Assembly: GCA_020064725.1 (NCBI GenBank)
Contig: JAGTWJ010000019.1
Coordinates: 620,001 to 684,000 of the forward strand
Source: Drechslerella dactyloides
Taxonomy: Eukaryota; Ascomycota; Orbiliomycetes; Orbiliales; Orbiliaceae
DNA length: 64,000 bases
Reading direction: 5' to 3'
A program made the position numbers and the translations under genes. The notes under the pieces are model-generated. The model was not told the origin of the DNA. It worked only from the letters and a program-made list of their open reading frames with translations, and did no database searches. Each line of letters opens with the position of its first letter. Within the stretch, counting starts at the first letter, position 1. This document shows positions 35,251-49,600 of the stretch, in pieces.

Positions 35251-35768
35251 AGAACGCACTCCCATCTTCTACTTGTCATCAAGGAATTACTCCGGCAGTT
35301 TTTTCACTTTGTTTTCCTTTAAAGGTTGGAATATGGAGTTTTTCGACTGTTCTTTATCCGGCTGTTTGGCGGACGGTTTGGCTGGCTAGCTGAGTATCTC
35401 GCTAGCTGTGGCTCGGGCCGGTGCACATGCATGGTATTCTTACCGGCGGCTGAGGAAGGTGTTCTATCGACTTGCATGACTGGGTTTCCCTTAGTTCCAT
35501 TTCATTCGACAGATTGGACTAGCTTGGCAGGTGGCGGTCGACGCTCTGGCGATATTTATACGCAACCGAGCGATCGCGAAGTGTACTTTTACAATGAGTC
35601 GTGTACGCTATGAGCTGATGCTTTATATCATTCACTAATAGCAGCTAAATATGCAGCTTCCAAGCGTAACCTTTATAAGTCGAACCTGTCATATCGTAGC
35701 ATCGTAGCAATGAAATATATCAACCGTACGGTTCTATCGGTGAGAAACTTTGGTATAATGTAGTCGCA
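35251..35768. other. intergenic, convergent 3' flanks
   Basis: Between convergent stop codons of the LYC1-like and Arc1-like genes. No gene or clear motif is seen. Confidence 0.5.
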
Positions 35769-37192
35769 TCACCTGACGACCGCGCCCACGAGAGTCTTCA
35801 CCGTGCACGCGCCGCCGCTCTCCGTTACCAGCCTTCTAACGCCCTCGGCTCCTGCCGCGGCCGTCACTGCGCCCGCCGTGGCTACAACATCAAACCCGAC
35901 CTCCAGGTCCGCCGTTGTGGTAAAACCTGGCTGCACGGCCTCCCAGATCTTCTTCTTCGGGTTCAGCACCGCCTCAGGCTGTCCCTGATACCCCTCAAAG
36001 TACACTTTCTCACCAGCCTTCGAACCCGCCGGGGGTGCGACAAGCTCGATGGGACCCTTATGGTCGTCGGTCTCGCCCTCCTTCAGCCGGGGGCTGGCGG
36101 CTAGTACCATTGCGGCGGACATGATGCCGCGCATCTTAACAGGCTTGAGGTTGCACACGACGACGACGTAACGCTGCTGCATCTCGTCGAGGGGGATGTG
36201 GTTGCGGAGGCCCGAGCAGACTGTGCGCGGCTCTGCGTCGCCGCACTGGATTGTGGAGACGTAGAGCGAGTCGGCGTCTGGGTGCGGGATACACTTTTCG
36301 ATAAAGCCGACGCGTAGGTCGATTGCTATCGGTGATGGACCCGCTGGTTCTGCAGATATAGGTCAATCGTCAGCTTTGAATGTCATGCCGCGTCATATGT
36401 GAGGGGTGTAGTATATGCGGACGCACCCTCCTTCTTCGCTGGCGCTCGCGGCTGCTTCTCTTTCTTCGGCTGCTTCTCCTTCTTCCTAGCGCCTTCATCC
36501 TTCCCCACGATACCAATCTTCTCAGCGGCTGCTTTCACCGCTCCCTTCGCCTTGTCAACAACCCCTTCGCCTGCCTCCACCGCCTTCTCCTTCCCTTTAC
36601 CCTTCTTCGCCTTCTTTTCTCCGGCACCGTCGTCCTCCCCTCTGACTACCGTTCCAACTTCGTCCACATCCACCACCAGCTTCTCACCCTCCTCGAGCTC
36701 CAGCCCTATGATGGGGCTATTCTGCACCCAATCCAGCCAGCGCAATAGATACCGCCTCCCACCATCAGCACCACCAACACGCTGCTCGGCACTCCACCCC
36801 TTCGCCAGGTCTTTCAGCCGTGCATAGCACACAACGTCCGCAATCGACGGCTTGGTTCCCAGAATGCTCGTCTTGTCCTTCAAATGCAGATTTAACTGGT
36901 CGACAACCCCATCAGTCAAGCTGCCGGGGCCGGTAAGCGACAGCCACTGATCGATCTGCGCGATGTCCAGCGGGGTGTAACCGTGCTTGTCCGCGGGGAA
37001 GACCGTCGAGGAAAGATGTGTGGCGATCGTGTTGGTGCCTGTGACGGTGGACCCGTCGGAGAGCGTGAGGGTCGATTGGCCGGAGGATGCGCTAGCGTGG
37101 ACAGTGGACGGGATGGTAGACGGGTACGACTTGGTGATGAGCGTTAGCACGGCGTCCGTCGGTGCCAGCTCAAGAGATGACGATGACGACAT
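35769..37192 (-). CDS. Arc1-like tRNA-binding aminoacyl-tRNA synthetase cofactor
   Basis: Two exons, 37192-36427 and 36349-35769, with a 77 bp phase-1 intron (GTGCGT donor, GCTGAC branch, TGCAG acceptor); 448 aa. The order is that of yeast Arc1. A GST-like N-terminal domain (to about 185) includes IAQIDQWLSL, KPSIADVVCYARL and LLRWLDWVQN. A Lys/Ala/Glu-rich linker (about 200-258) has AKKGKGKEK and KKEKQPKKEKQP runs. The C-terminal EMAPII/OB-fold tRNA-binding domain reads IDLRVGFIEKCIPHPDADSLYV, TVCSGLRNHIP and VCNLKPVKMRGIMSAAMVLAA. In yeast this protein docks methionyl- and glutamyl-tRNA synthetases and delivers tRNA. The start at 37192 is the first ATG before the GST-like domain; no ATG lies farther upstream in frame. 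Confidence 0.92.
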
Positions 37193-37691
37193 GGCGTGGA
37201 TGAATGCCGTCAATCTCGTGGGTATGAATGTAGTTATCTGCGTAAGTGGCGTAGATGGATGTGTATGCGCGGCAACGGTCCAGGGTAAATGTCGCACCAG
37301 GTGGGTGGATGGTCGCTGTAACAACCTGGCGGCTCGCCTTGACTGATGGAAGACGTCCAATGATCGAAGTGTAAGTAGATGTAGAAGTTAGGAGCACGTC
37401 TCGACCCTGCTGATGGCCTCGCTGGCAATGGTGATGGTAGTTGTAGAGGGTTTGCAAAGGTGGGATGTCGATGGCGGGGCTGTCGATAAAGAAATTTGGC
37501 GGGGCTTTGAGTCACAGTCGCAACACACCGCCGACGACTGATTCGTCGAAAATATCACATCTGACATGTTGCACAAGTGCATCTTACTCATCGTTCACGG
37601 AGAGTTCTGCAATCCAATATTACAATATCGTAGCTAGCCTTCCTATTTACACATCTCCCACGTATAAAATGCATGCCGTAGTATCAGCCGT
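37193..37691. other. intergenic, Arc1-like promoter
   Basis: Promoter of the Arc1-like gene and 3' flank of the dynein gene; both genes are on the minus strand. Nothing specific is recognised. Confidence 0.5.
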
Positions 37692-40600
37692 CTAAGCCGC
37701 AGCAGCAACCTCACCAACAGATTCACCTTCTTCCAAAAGTTCTGTGACCATTCCCAGCTGCCCAACCATCCTCTTCCCATATCCAACAAGTAGCAGCTTC
37801 TCGCTATTAGCCCCGAGTCCCAACCACGTCGGCGGCTCTCTCTCCGGCAGTCCGTTCACCCAGGCCTTGAACTGGTCGATTCCGCTGCCTTCTGGTACAA
37901 ACAGTGGATTTTCGCCATCAACCAGCTTGTGGTCCGTCTCGAATGCCGCGGATGTAAACACCGTCGTGACGAGCGAGCGGAGCAGCTCAAAGTCCGACTC
38001 GTCATCAATCTTGCCGCCATATGTTTCCGTGACGAGATATCTGATCATGTCCCATGGCAGCTTAGTCGGCGCAACGTTGGATCTGTTCTGTGCGACGTTC
38101 TCGATCCACGTGTCGATAATGAAAGCGGAGCATTCGTACTACAACATTCTCCACGTCAGCTATTGCCCATCTACGTACTTGAAATTGTGTGGACGAAAGG
38201 AAAACTTACGTCACTGTCATTGAATTCCCAGAAGCCCTTCCATCCCAGTGTAGGCGCATATCTCAACCGCTCCTGAACAATAGCGTGCAGGAACGACAGC
38301 AGCAGGTACACTCTCGCCTTCTCAATCGGCTGGTTGCTCTTGCGATTCGCCAGCGTTCCGAGCGAATCCCTCATGTTAGCCCGCACTCCAGCTGGCTGCT
38401 CATACATTAACACTCTGGATGCACGGATAAGGTTGACCGGGATCTTTGGCGACGACTCCATAGACAAGAACAGCCTAAAGTCGGGATGTGGCTTGAGTGC
38501 GTCGAGACGTTTCTCAAGAGACTGTAGCCATCCAGGAGTGAGATGAACGTTCTTGATAAGTACCCAAGAGCCGATCGATGCAGCATTGCTGACAGCCTTG
38601 TCGGCCATGGCGAGACCTTCGCTGGAACCCATGGCGATATTGATGCAGTTTGCGCCGACCTGTTGCACGAGATTGTCGACCTTGTAGCTCGCATCGAAAC
38701 CGGGCGAGGATGCAAGAGCGATTGGCGTAGTCGCAGAAACTTGCTTGACGACATCGGCGAGTTCCCCAGTTGCGTCTAGAATCTCCTTGCCGAAGACGTG
38801 GGCTACGAAGGCTTCAGCTGCGGGAACGAGTCTGTCGAGACGGCAGAGTTTGACGACAATAAGCCGTCTCAGAGACTTGTCTAACTCAGACGCCTTATCG
38901 TCCCACAGAACTGGAACATTCTCTTCCGCGTTCTCTTCTCCGAAGAACTTGTCCCAATCACCCTCCTCAACCCGCTCGATGAGTTCCTTGAATATAGGCA
39001 AGTTGCCGGTCTTCCCAAGCGCCTCATCTCGTCTCTTGGGTTCACTCGAAACATCGATGCCAATGACACTGTCATCGAGGAGGATGTCAATCATGCTGCG
39101 GTCAAACGCATAGTGTGACGCCTGAGACAAAAGCATCGCAAACGTAACCCGATCTTTCTGCAGCAGACCGAGCGAAGTACGCTGGTAGGTGGTAATGAAC
39201 AGGTCGCGTAAGATGATCTGGATTCGCGCATTGTGATCCTTCTCAGCAGCGAGCCGCTTGTTCTCATAGAGGACAGCGTGGAAGATGTCCAAGAAGTACT
39301 GTAGGGAGAACTGGTAGAAATGATTCAGATGATGGAGGTGCTCCAAGACTGCAAAGACAGAGCTGCAAGCCTTGGCGATAATTTCATATTGCCGGGTGAT
39401 CGCTTCGACCTCGCTCATGACACCCTCCGTTTCTGCCATCTTCTTTGAAACTTCGGCGGCCTCCCTCTTCAATGTCTCGAGAGTGTCGATGACACGATCG
39501 TCATCCAAAATGTTTCCTCTGCTTTCATTCAAGGCTTGCAAAAGGCTCTTCTCCAACTTCCTCAAGTGCAGCTTGAACTCGCCTTGCAACTTCATCAAAT
39601 TGCTCCTGCGTTGGTCCACGTCTGGCCGCTCGAACTTAAGGACCTGGTTGAGCGTCTGCGTCTGTAAGCTGCTCTTCGTGACCGTGAAGTTGACAAATGT
39701 TGTCCGGCTGCAGATATCTGGTGGGAATGAGGCCGACGGATCTCTTGTGGAAAGGTATATCTTAAAGGCCGGTGAAAAGTCGATTTCCTGTTTGCCCAGC
39801 TGGATCAAGACACGACCGCCTGTCCTCTGGTACTCCTTGTTCAAGACATGATTTAAGATTGGATCCAGATGCTCCGCGTCCTGGATCAAGATCGGGTTTC
39901 CGAAACGCAACGAACTCTCGAGCTGCTTGGTAAATGAGTCGTCCAAGAAACTGGTGATTGTGAGTTTCCTTTCCTTGTTGGAGTTCGCCAAGAAATCGGT
40001 AACTCGGCCAGACGGATCGATGATGAGGGGATATCTGTTGAATCGCTTGAGAACAATAGCGTTTTCCGTGCAAAGGTCATCGACTGGCAGCGAGTTCTCT
40101 TGCCATTGAAGACGTTCATCGGCAGTCGACAAGTATCCAGTAACCGGGTTGTGTTGCTTGAATTCGATACCCGAAAGCAGAAGATGATTCATCCACTCCT
40201 CCAACATGGACTTTCTGAACTGCTGGTCGTATAGACCGCTGTAGGCGAGGAAAGCAGCGGACAGGAGCACATCGCCAACCAAAGTTCCTATCTGGGTCTC
40301 GAACGACCTACTGCTCTCGTCCCAACGAACTCTCTCCGACGACAAGCTCTCGAGCAACTTGACGCTACGGTCCACCTTGAACTGCACCTTTGACATCTCG
40401 GTCTTGATGGCTTGCGTCTCGCTGATCAGTGCTGCGTATTCTTCCTTGTACCTTGCGATACTCTCCTCGAGGCTCTTGATCATCTCCATCATTGCTATAG
40501 CATTCTCCTTCGTTTCCTCGGCCTTCTGCTCTAACTCCGCAACCTCATCTCGCAGAGGTCCGACTCTGTCCAGGATCTCGCTGTAGTTGACTTGCGCCTC

Positions 40601-43600
40601 AACCCACTGCACGAGCGGACCGCAGGCTCTGGACGCCCGGTTGACAATCTCGAACGTAAAATTCGGTTTCGAAAGGTATTCCGTCTGCATCTTCGCTCGC
40701 AGGCTCTTGGTCATCTGCTTCTCGTTGTCAAAGCTGACGATGCTTGGGATGAAATCTTCGCGACGGATAACACCTTGGATCGACTTCCAGTTGTCCACCC
40801 GATGTCCTAGAAGCGAACACACTGCTTCCATGGCAAGCTGCACACCCTGCGGCGGACTCGACATGGATCTGACTTCTGTAAGCTGTGTCTTCTTGATGTT
40901 GCTAACACTCTTCTGCGCTTCAATGACAGCAGGTTCGGCTCTCGCGAGATCTGCAAGCACAATCTCCTTTCGCTCTGCCACTTCTCGCTCCTGGACCTCC
41001 AACGCGGCTTGGACCTTCAGTGACTCTGCTCGTTTCTTCTCGGTCTCTTGCTGATCCGCGACCATTCTTTGCAGCTTCTCGTTGGCCTCAGCGCTCTTCT
41101 TCTCAAGTTGACCCTGCTTTTCCGCCAAACTCTTCCGTAGATCCGAGACCTTCTCGACAGTATCCTTAAGTTTGTCAAGACCGACATTCAAATGTCGCTG
41201 TTGTTCCTCGAGATCTTCTCGTTTCTCCTTGTAGAGCTTGACATATTGAGCGACAAAGTCCAAGAAATGTCGGGGGGTAAGGAATGTCATCTTGCCCTGC
41301 TGCTTCAACAACTTGCCGTTAAACTGATGCATCGAATGGTGTATGTAAACCATCGCGTTGATGACGGCTTCGCGATGCGACGGCGGCAGGCTGAGTCCTC
41401 TGAAGGCCACAGGAATACTAGAGGGCGCAATAAACCCGGCTCGGTCAAGATCGAGACCATGCGTAAGTTCCGTGCCGACCTGGTAGAATGCCTGGTCACT
41501 CCAGTCACCAAACCAGTTCAACACACAACGATTGAACAAAGCCGGCGACGTTGCAGCCTTGGATGCGAGCCCTCCTTGCGGTGGATTCATGGTGAACACA
41601 ACATGGAGATTCTTGACGATCTGTTGAGTGAACCATTTGTACAACTCTTCCTGGGAGTCAAGAAGCAGCCCTTGTTTCTGAGCACCCTCCTTGCATGCCG
41701 TCATCAAGGCCGCAAAATCATCACCCTCGAAGAGACCGGGGACTTCTGCGTTCGCGAGAAGCGTATTCATCCGTTCCAAGAAGCCGGAGTCCAGGACATT
41801 AGCCTCGTCCATGATGAAACAGATCTTCTCGCCCTTGCAGCCGCATCGCCGCAGCACGTCTCGCAAGTCTTCGTCAAAGTCCTCGCCAGAGTACTTGCCG
41901 TGAACCTTGATCTGGAACACCTTTAGGCCATTCATCCAAGCAACGAATCGTGATAGCGTCGTCTAGCAGCCGTGTTAGCGATTTTCCCTATATATAGGTC
42001 ACTTATGATGACTTACTTTTCCACTACCACTAACACCGATAAGAATCAAATGTCCCTGCGGCTGTCTGAACACCCGATCAATCCGCAAGACATGCTCCAA
42101 CACGTCGTTAAAGAGAATCAATGGAACATCTACTTCCTCCTCACAGAACGTCTTTAATCGAGCTCTAGCAAAGTCGCGGAGCTGCTCTCTATCGACAGGC
42201 ACGTAATTCTTTGATAGCCAATTGGAGAACAAAATCGGGCCGCCAAGCGCCTTGTCTTCGTCGATATTGGGGAAGCACTCCAGCGCGATGCGTTTCACTG
42301 AATCGTCCGTCCAGTTCCTCTCGTCCTCGGCGACCAACCTATCCTGGAACAATCGCAACGCCTCATGTGCCCAAATTCTCACGAGACCTTCAAGAGAGAG
42401 ATTTTCAAGTGGTTTGAGCGCTTCATAAACGCCTCTCACCCATCTTGTCAATTCTCTAGGCGAGTACACGTAATGCGGCTGTATCTTTGGCGTAAATCTC
42501 CGCTGGCTTTCCAGGTAGAACGTGACCATAGCTCTGGTAAGTGCATCGGAGTAGCCTCTCAGGCTGGGTATTATCTTCAATACTGCATTGTTGAAAGTGC
42601 CATAGATCTGCATAAGCGACAGCTCTCCAGGATAGTCCACCATAATCAAGGGAGCATGACTGAGGAATCTGGCGCCAAGCGGCGTGCGGCCAGCGTCAGT
42701 CGGCGGGTTGCAAGCTCCCACAAACTGGATTCTGTCAAGAGTAACCCAGGTCTTATCACTCGTTTTCCAGAAGCCATTTTGTTCGACTAGCTGTCGCAAA
42801 AAAGATATCGCACGCTGGGTTCCATATTTGTCGGGAGCCGGTAAGTTGATCTCGTCACAGAAGATAACCAGCCACCGCCCAATTTGTGTCGGCGAAAGAA
42901 TAACACCATTCAGCGTCTTTCTGTACTCGCAATACTGCTCGAAAGTCTTGATGAGAAGATCCGGCGTTGTCGCGCTAGAGAAGTTGAGGCCCACAACCTC
43001 CATGTTGGGCAGCTTTCTAAGGGCGCTGAAAAGCGTCATTGTCTTACCCGAACCGGGTGGACCGCAGAGAAGCAGTGGCTTATGCTCCGCAAGCCACGAG
43101 TAAAGGACATCCTCATGACGAACGGTGTCAAGCGTAGGAATAACGACATCCGTTTGCGTGACAGAGTGCGTATTTACCTCAACATGTGGCACCTGGTTCT
43201 GCCAGCTAACCCAGTCCCCGTTCGGTAAGGCGACATCGTAATCAATAATAGAGCCGCCGTCAGCCAACGATGGGAGACCGATAGTGGTCCGGCTACAGAT
43301 GAACTCGCCAAACGCCTGTCTATCAGTGAGAGGACAATCGCCGGTCAAACTCCACACAAGAGTAAGCAAGATCTTCTTTGACACAAAGCTCTCCATCTGC
43401 GTGTCTTCCAGCGGGAAGTCCACGTGTTGCAGGTTGTATTCAATGATGGTCCTGCAGGTCTTGTTGAGCAGAGAGAACAATGTGTTCAAGACTCTCGCTT
43501 CGGTAAACTCCATAATGTGATTGTACCTGCTCGCTTCCTTCAAAACGAGCGTGATGAAATTGTCGCGGAGAAGATGTTGTTCGAGTAGCAGTGCCATATG

Positions 43601-46600
43601 TTTCTGCGCATGCAACGCCTTGATCGAGGCCTGTCCGGTGGTGACATTATCTTCGTCGAGGTCCTCGAAGGGGACTGATGACAGAGTTTTGAGATAGTGC
43701 CGGACCATCATCTCTTCCGTAACGGTATCATTGTTGAACCAGACCATACCGCAACGACTAACAGTGGCGAGCGTAGCATATTTCAACGTTTCAACCTCAA
43801 ACATAATTCGGACGTTTGGCGGAAGGTTAAGACGCTCACCGTTCGGCAAGGTCAGTAACTTATTGTCATCCAGAACACTATGGCCTTTGTGAGCAATCGC
43901 ACTATCCGATATTATATTGACGCCATGGAGTCTTACCTGTTCAAGTTCTCAACCCACTCCGGATCCACATCACCATCAAAGACGACCCAGTGACGTTTCG
44001 AGTCCTCTCCACGCAGGTTGTCCACAATCTTCCTCAGGATGCTTGTAAACAGGCCATCCGTCCACTCTCGCGTCGTCGAGTCAAGGCTACCGTACAAAGC
44101 CTCTTTGGACATGACCTTCGGATCGATGATGTGGAAAACACCCTCGACACCTTCGACTTGCTGCATTGCCTGCAAAAGCACCTTCCACGCTGACGATTTA
44201 CCGGAGCCAGACTCTCCAACCATCATGACACCGTGATGAATCGATTGAATTTGATATAGCTGGAGTACCTTCGTCATCCAGGTTTCAGTAACAAGTAGGT
44301 TCTGTTCCGTTGCGATCTTCGTAATAGCTTCTTCAAGGCTTCTCAAGTTGCCAGGGACGTATTCGATGCCGGGGAAGGCAGTAAGTTCAATCCCGCGCAT
44401 GATGTTAACATCCTCCCTGATCAACTTGGGAGCAATGGTCTCTCGTAAGCTTTGTAGGATAATTTGGGATTCCCATGTCAGTTCGCCGCCGGATTGCACA
44501 GATTCACTCTCGGGGTCCTGGAGTCTCGCTCTCTTCAGACCACCGGAGCTTACGAGCACGCTTTTCAAAGCTCTCAATCCGAAGTCGTAATGTGCCTGTT
44601 TGGACAGTTTCTTGGCACACTCATCGAAGAAGGGAACAGTCTGTTTCGACAAAGATTTCGCTTGGTTGAAACCCTGGGAGTAGAGCATGACCTCGGTGAT
44701 CAGTTCTTTGTCCGGCTTGCTCATCGCAACACTTCTGAACAGTTTCTTCAAGTTATCAGGCAAGTTGGAACGCCCGGCGTATCCAGGGTTCATTGTGATG
44801 AAGATACCAGTGTTCGTGTTGACTTTCAAATTTCGCCCAACAAGCTCGATCTGCGCTTCAGGGTCCTCCGTCGCACGCTTGAGTCCTTGCTGGATGTTCT
44901 GAACCTGTTGACTGACGGCAGACAAAATTCGTTCCTCCAAGCGGTTAAATTCGTCGAAGCAGCCCCATGCGCCAACCTGACAGATACCCAAGAAGATTCT
45001 GCCCATGGCCTGGAAATCAAATGTGTCGTCGCAGCAAAAGACCAGTGTGAAACGACCAAGTTGAACACCAAGCGCCTTGACGGATTCTGTCTTTCCGGTA
45101 CCTGCAGGGCCATACGGGGACCCTCCAAGCCGTTGACATAGGGCTTGCGTCAAAGTTAAGAAGCATCTATCGGTGAGTGGAGTTCTGACCAATCTGTCTG
45201 CAACGCCCAGATACTCGAATCCGTAATCTAGGGTCGCGTTGGCCATCTTGATCTTCAGCCTGCTCATGAAGTCGCCTTCAGGTTTGTATGTATATCTCAT
45301 TTGCAACAGCCAGACATAATTCTGCGGGCTGGTAACGTTTTCTTTCATGAGTCGCTGGATGCAGTCTCGCTGGTGGACGAATTCAGTGATCAGATGCTCG
45401 CACTTCTTCCTCATTATCGCGCTAAGATCACCAAGGACGGTGCTAGCAAGCAAGGTGAGCACTTTGACCTCCTGTGCGTGAAGCATGACTAGATCATCAC
45501 CTCCCTTCGAGAGGGTCTGTTCCACCGCCGTTGTCCAAACAACTTGCGTTGCCAGCACCACGATCTGTGCAGGATATTTGTCAACGTAACCTTTCAGTGT
45601 TTCAATATCCAGGTCGCTGTTTTCGAACATTGGCGCGAATTCGAGAATCGCTTCGGACAGTAACTCGGCAAGCGTTGATTTCATGTTGTTCTCGAGTGCC
45701 ATGAGCCAGTCGTTGATCTTCGGAGTTTTGATGAGCGAGATCGGTTTCTTGAGCTTGACTTCCTCGCCCTCCTTCGAGGTGAAACCTGTAATCGTCGAGT
45801 CCTCGTCCAAGAGGAGGCCAGAGAGCCCTGCAAACATCTTTTTGAAGTGCTTGGCGATGCGATGCGTGTCATTGCTGTTGCCGATAATCTCCAGCAAGTC
45901 TTCATCTCCAACAAAGTAGAATCTGGGGAATGAGACACGCTCCCGTTCGAGGTACTCTCCGAGCGCCTTCTGAATCTTGTTCAACAACTCTGCAAGTCGC
46001 TCAAGACTCTTCTGCACTCCAGATATGTTGAGAACGTCAAGAACATAGGGGCTCTTGTAGACCTTCTTCATAACAGCGAAGAATTCGGAGTTGATGTTTT
46101 GGAAACGAGAGCTCTCGATGGGCAGCAAGTGTTTGATATCCGCATTCCCCGTGAAAACACCTTCCAAGTACACCCACTGCCTCTGGACATCGATCCAGAC
46201 GTCAAAGAGAACATGAACTCGGTTGAGCTTGTCTTCCCAGCTGCTCGCCTCCTCCTCAAACTCCTTGTAGTAAGGCGAATGCCTCATGGCTTGCAGGGAG
46301 TTGAGGTTCTCGCTGCACTTGGCAAACAGGTCGTCCCATCCACGGATCAAACGGCACTTGTTCTGATAATTGACCAAGTCCAGAACATAGCTTGTCCAGG
46401 TCTCTCTAACCTGCTTCACAAACTCTTCCAGTGCCATCTCGCCCTGCGCCTGTGCAATTATGTCTTTGATGATAACTTCGGAGGCCTTCAGATTCAGGTC
46501 CCACACTTGGCCCAAGCTAAGGCTGGTGAGGTACATTCTCTGGTTGGGCTTCAGGGCCTTGAAGATCTTGGCCCAATGCCTCTCTCTGACAGCTTCGCTC

Positions 46601-49600
46601 TTGAGTTCAACGAGCAGAGGGTTTACAGAGACGAGTGTTTTCAAGACGTTCTGAATGTGCTCGAACGCGGCGTACTGGCGCATCCGACTTGGCATTTCTC
46701 TTGTCATCCCAATCAGACCGTCGAGACCCTGCCGAATCTTTCGTGGGATCACAGAGCTCCAGGCTGTATCCCGGAGATCATTGAGGCTCTTCCAAATCGT
46801 CGACAAGGCAGACCACACAGACTTGAAATCTTGAACCTCTTCGAGAATCGACGCCAGAATATTGTCCGGTCCTGCAGGTAGGTCCAAAGCTTCTTTAGCC
46901 TTGGCCACCATCTCAGACTCGGACTTCAGCTGGTTGAGACTCGCTTCAAAGGTGCTCAAAGTTCTAGAGGCATCATCAGGGGCGATGGTTCCGGACACCG
47001 GCTTCTCGTCGTTCCACTCCTGGACAACTGCAGTGATCTTGTCGGTGACAACCCTGTCTTCCGCGATAATCTTGGCCTTGAGGGCGTCTGTCTGGTCTTG
47101 GACAATCTTGCTCTTCCGTCCCAGAATTTCATTGAGGGCCTGCCATTCCCCGTCGATCTGTTCTACGAACAGCCAGTCGTTTGGAAATTGGTATCTTTGT
47201 CGGCTTAGTGTCGTTTGACCCTGTCTGAACGTATCCATCTCTGGACCCCATGCCTTCACCTTCTTCTTGCATTGCTGGACGATGGTAATGAAAGTTACAG
47301 CTTGGGCAGTAGATGAGGCTTCCAGGCTCTGTGACTCAAGATCTCGACGGGCTTTCTCGATTTCAGCATGAACGTCGCGCATACGCATGCCCAATTTTCC
47401 AGCAAACTTCATGAGAATGTCGTGTTGCCAGGAGTCGTATTTAGCATTAACACGAGTTTGGACTTGCTCGTAATCAATGGTTAGATGCCCAAAAACCTGG
47501 CTGACATCGGAAGTGTCGAACGTGGATCGAGTCTTGCGGATCTCTTGTAGGAGATGTAGCCATTTCGAGAGATTGTTCCCCAGAACATCGTACACTTGCT
47601 CGGCTTGCAGATCCCAAAGACTCTGAAATTGTAGCCATTTGTCGACGTAGGCGCCGACTTCAGATATCTTCTTTTCGACGGCTTCGTACGCTCTGGAGAG
47701 AGTGGAGGGGAAATTGCTCGGCTAATGCGAGTCAGCAAGAATTCATGAAAGGCCATAAGATGGTAAAACGTACGAGATCCGAAAAGTTATCTTCAACTTC
47801 ACGTTCAGTGATATTAATAGTCATCTCGTACCGAGACGCTTTGATCTTGTGCAAGTTGCACGCGATACCTATTATCCCGTTAGTCTCAGGAACAAGGAAG
47901 TACATAGAAATGGGACATACCAAGCCAGATATGCAGCTGCTTATACCACTGCGCCCTTGCATATTCCATTGGAGGATCCAAGTAAATGACCTGATTCCTG
48001 ATGCTTATCTCATGGACAAGTCTCTTCATGACAGGCTTGTACATCGCGGCCTTCTCGTCCTTCTTATCAGATTCCGAAGAATCTGCAGTATCTGGCCGTC
48101 GCCTGCTTTGTTGTGCTGCCTCCTCTTCTGCAAGAGTACCGTCGAATACCAGGATCCAGGTATTCGTCGCTTCTTCCAGTCTACCCAACAGGATATCTTG
48201 AATCTGCAAGTTCAGATGACGGACCCACTGAGGGAGATTTACAAAATTTTCGAGGTTAAGCTGATCAACGGCCGTCTGGATCGTTTCGAGTCTGGTCCTC
48301 AGCGACTCAGTCTCGTATGGACAAGATTTAAGTTCCGTCATCGCCTTCCTGATGTTCTCGTTGATGGTATTCAGCGTTTGCGTCTTCATCTGTAGAATAC
48401 TGACAGCCGTTGCTATATCTCTAACAAACTGTACGTGACGAGATTCCCGACCCGACAGCGAGGTACCAGCATCCATGTTGCCGTTTGGAAGGTACGAAAC
48501 CACGTTGCGAACGTGAAGATCGTAGCTATGGACGAAGCTCTCCCATTTCAACGGAATGCCCTTACCAATCAAAACGTGCACGTCATTTTGATATCCCGAG
48601 AGTAGAGTAGACACATCGCTCATATCCGAAATGACCTTGTTTGTTTGCGCTAGGGTTCTGACAGATTCCATTAAAGAGACAGCATACGGATAAACTCGTT
48701 TGGCCTCCTTCGAGACATTGTTTATGGCATGGGGAACCGTGTATTTGAGATTGACGAGGTTTCGGACTTCTTTGAACAGGGCAATGACTTGAGGATCGAA
48801 GTTGACGAGGAGCTCCAGTTGGTTCCCAAGGGCACGGTTCCGGTGAATGTTGAATAGCCGACCAGATATTGAAACATTGCGCCTTTGGACATCCGCCAAC
48901 CAAGCTTCATAGATCGGGCGAGTCTCAAGCTTCTGCTTGAAAGAGGTGCTTTCGCTGAATAGCTTCTGACCCTCCGCGTAGTCTTGCCAGCCCTTGCCAA
49001 GAATATCCTCAACTCGCTTCAAATAGGCGTTCAGTTGTCTTTCGATCTGGCGAGCCCAGATAATGGCACCTGCTATCGGTGGAAGATCATGCATTTGCGC
49101 CATCGCATGCGCCTCGCTGTGCCCATACTGCTGTTTGAATCTCTCATGCAGAGCCGCGATATCCGCTTTGACGTTCTCGATCAGTTGGGTCTGATACTCC
49201 TGGATAGCCCCACGGATCTTTGGCCTCACGAATAAAGCGTTAAACTTGGAGAAGACCCTAAACATCTCAGTGGCATTCTTAGCAGTTGCCAGCCGGTCCC
49301 TCAATCTCGCTATGATCGAGTTTTCGACACGAGATGTGCGTTCATTGTACGCGTTCTCCGCAGCGATCCAGATATCTGTACCTTCGACACTGACGTCCAG
49401 AACATCCACATCCTTCAGAACAGCGTATGCAGAAGCGACTTCTTCAACAGCGTCTACATCTCCGATGTCTTCCACTGAAACTTGGCCATTGACATCGCCG
49501 CGAACCTCGCCGTCACCTGGCCCGAGAACGTTCTGAATAGTTCGCTGCAGTTGCTCGTGGCCATGTCGGAAAGCTCTCACGTATGTGAGACGCTCCTGGG

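Noticed and set aside
41192..41926. 244-codon plus-strand frame
   Set aside because: Lies wholly opposite the dynein exon that encodes AAA4 to the stalk; antisense shadow.
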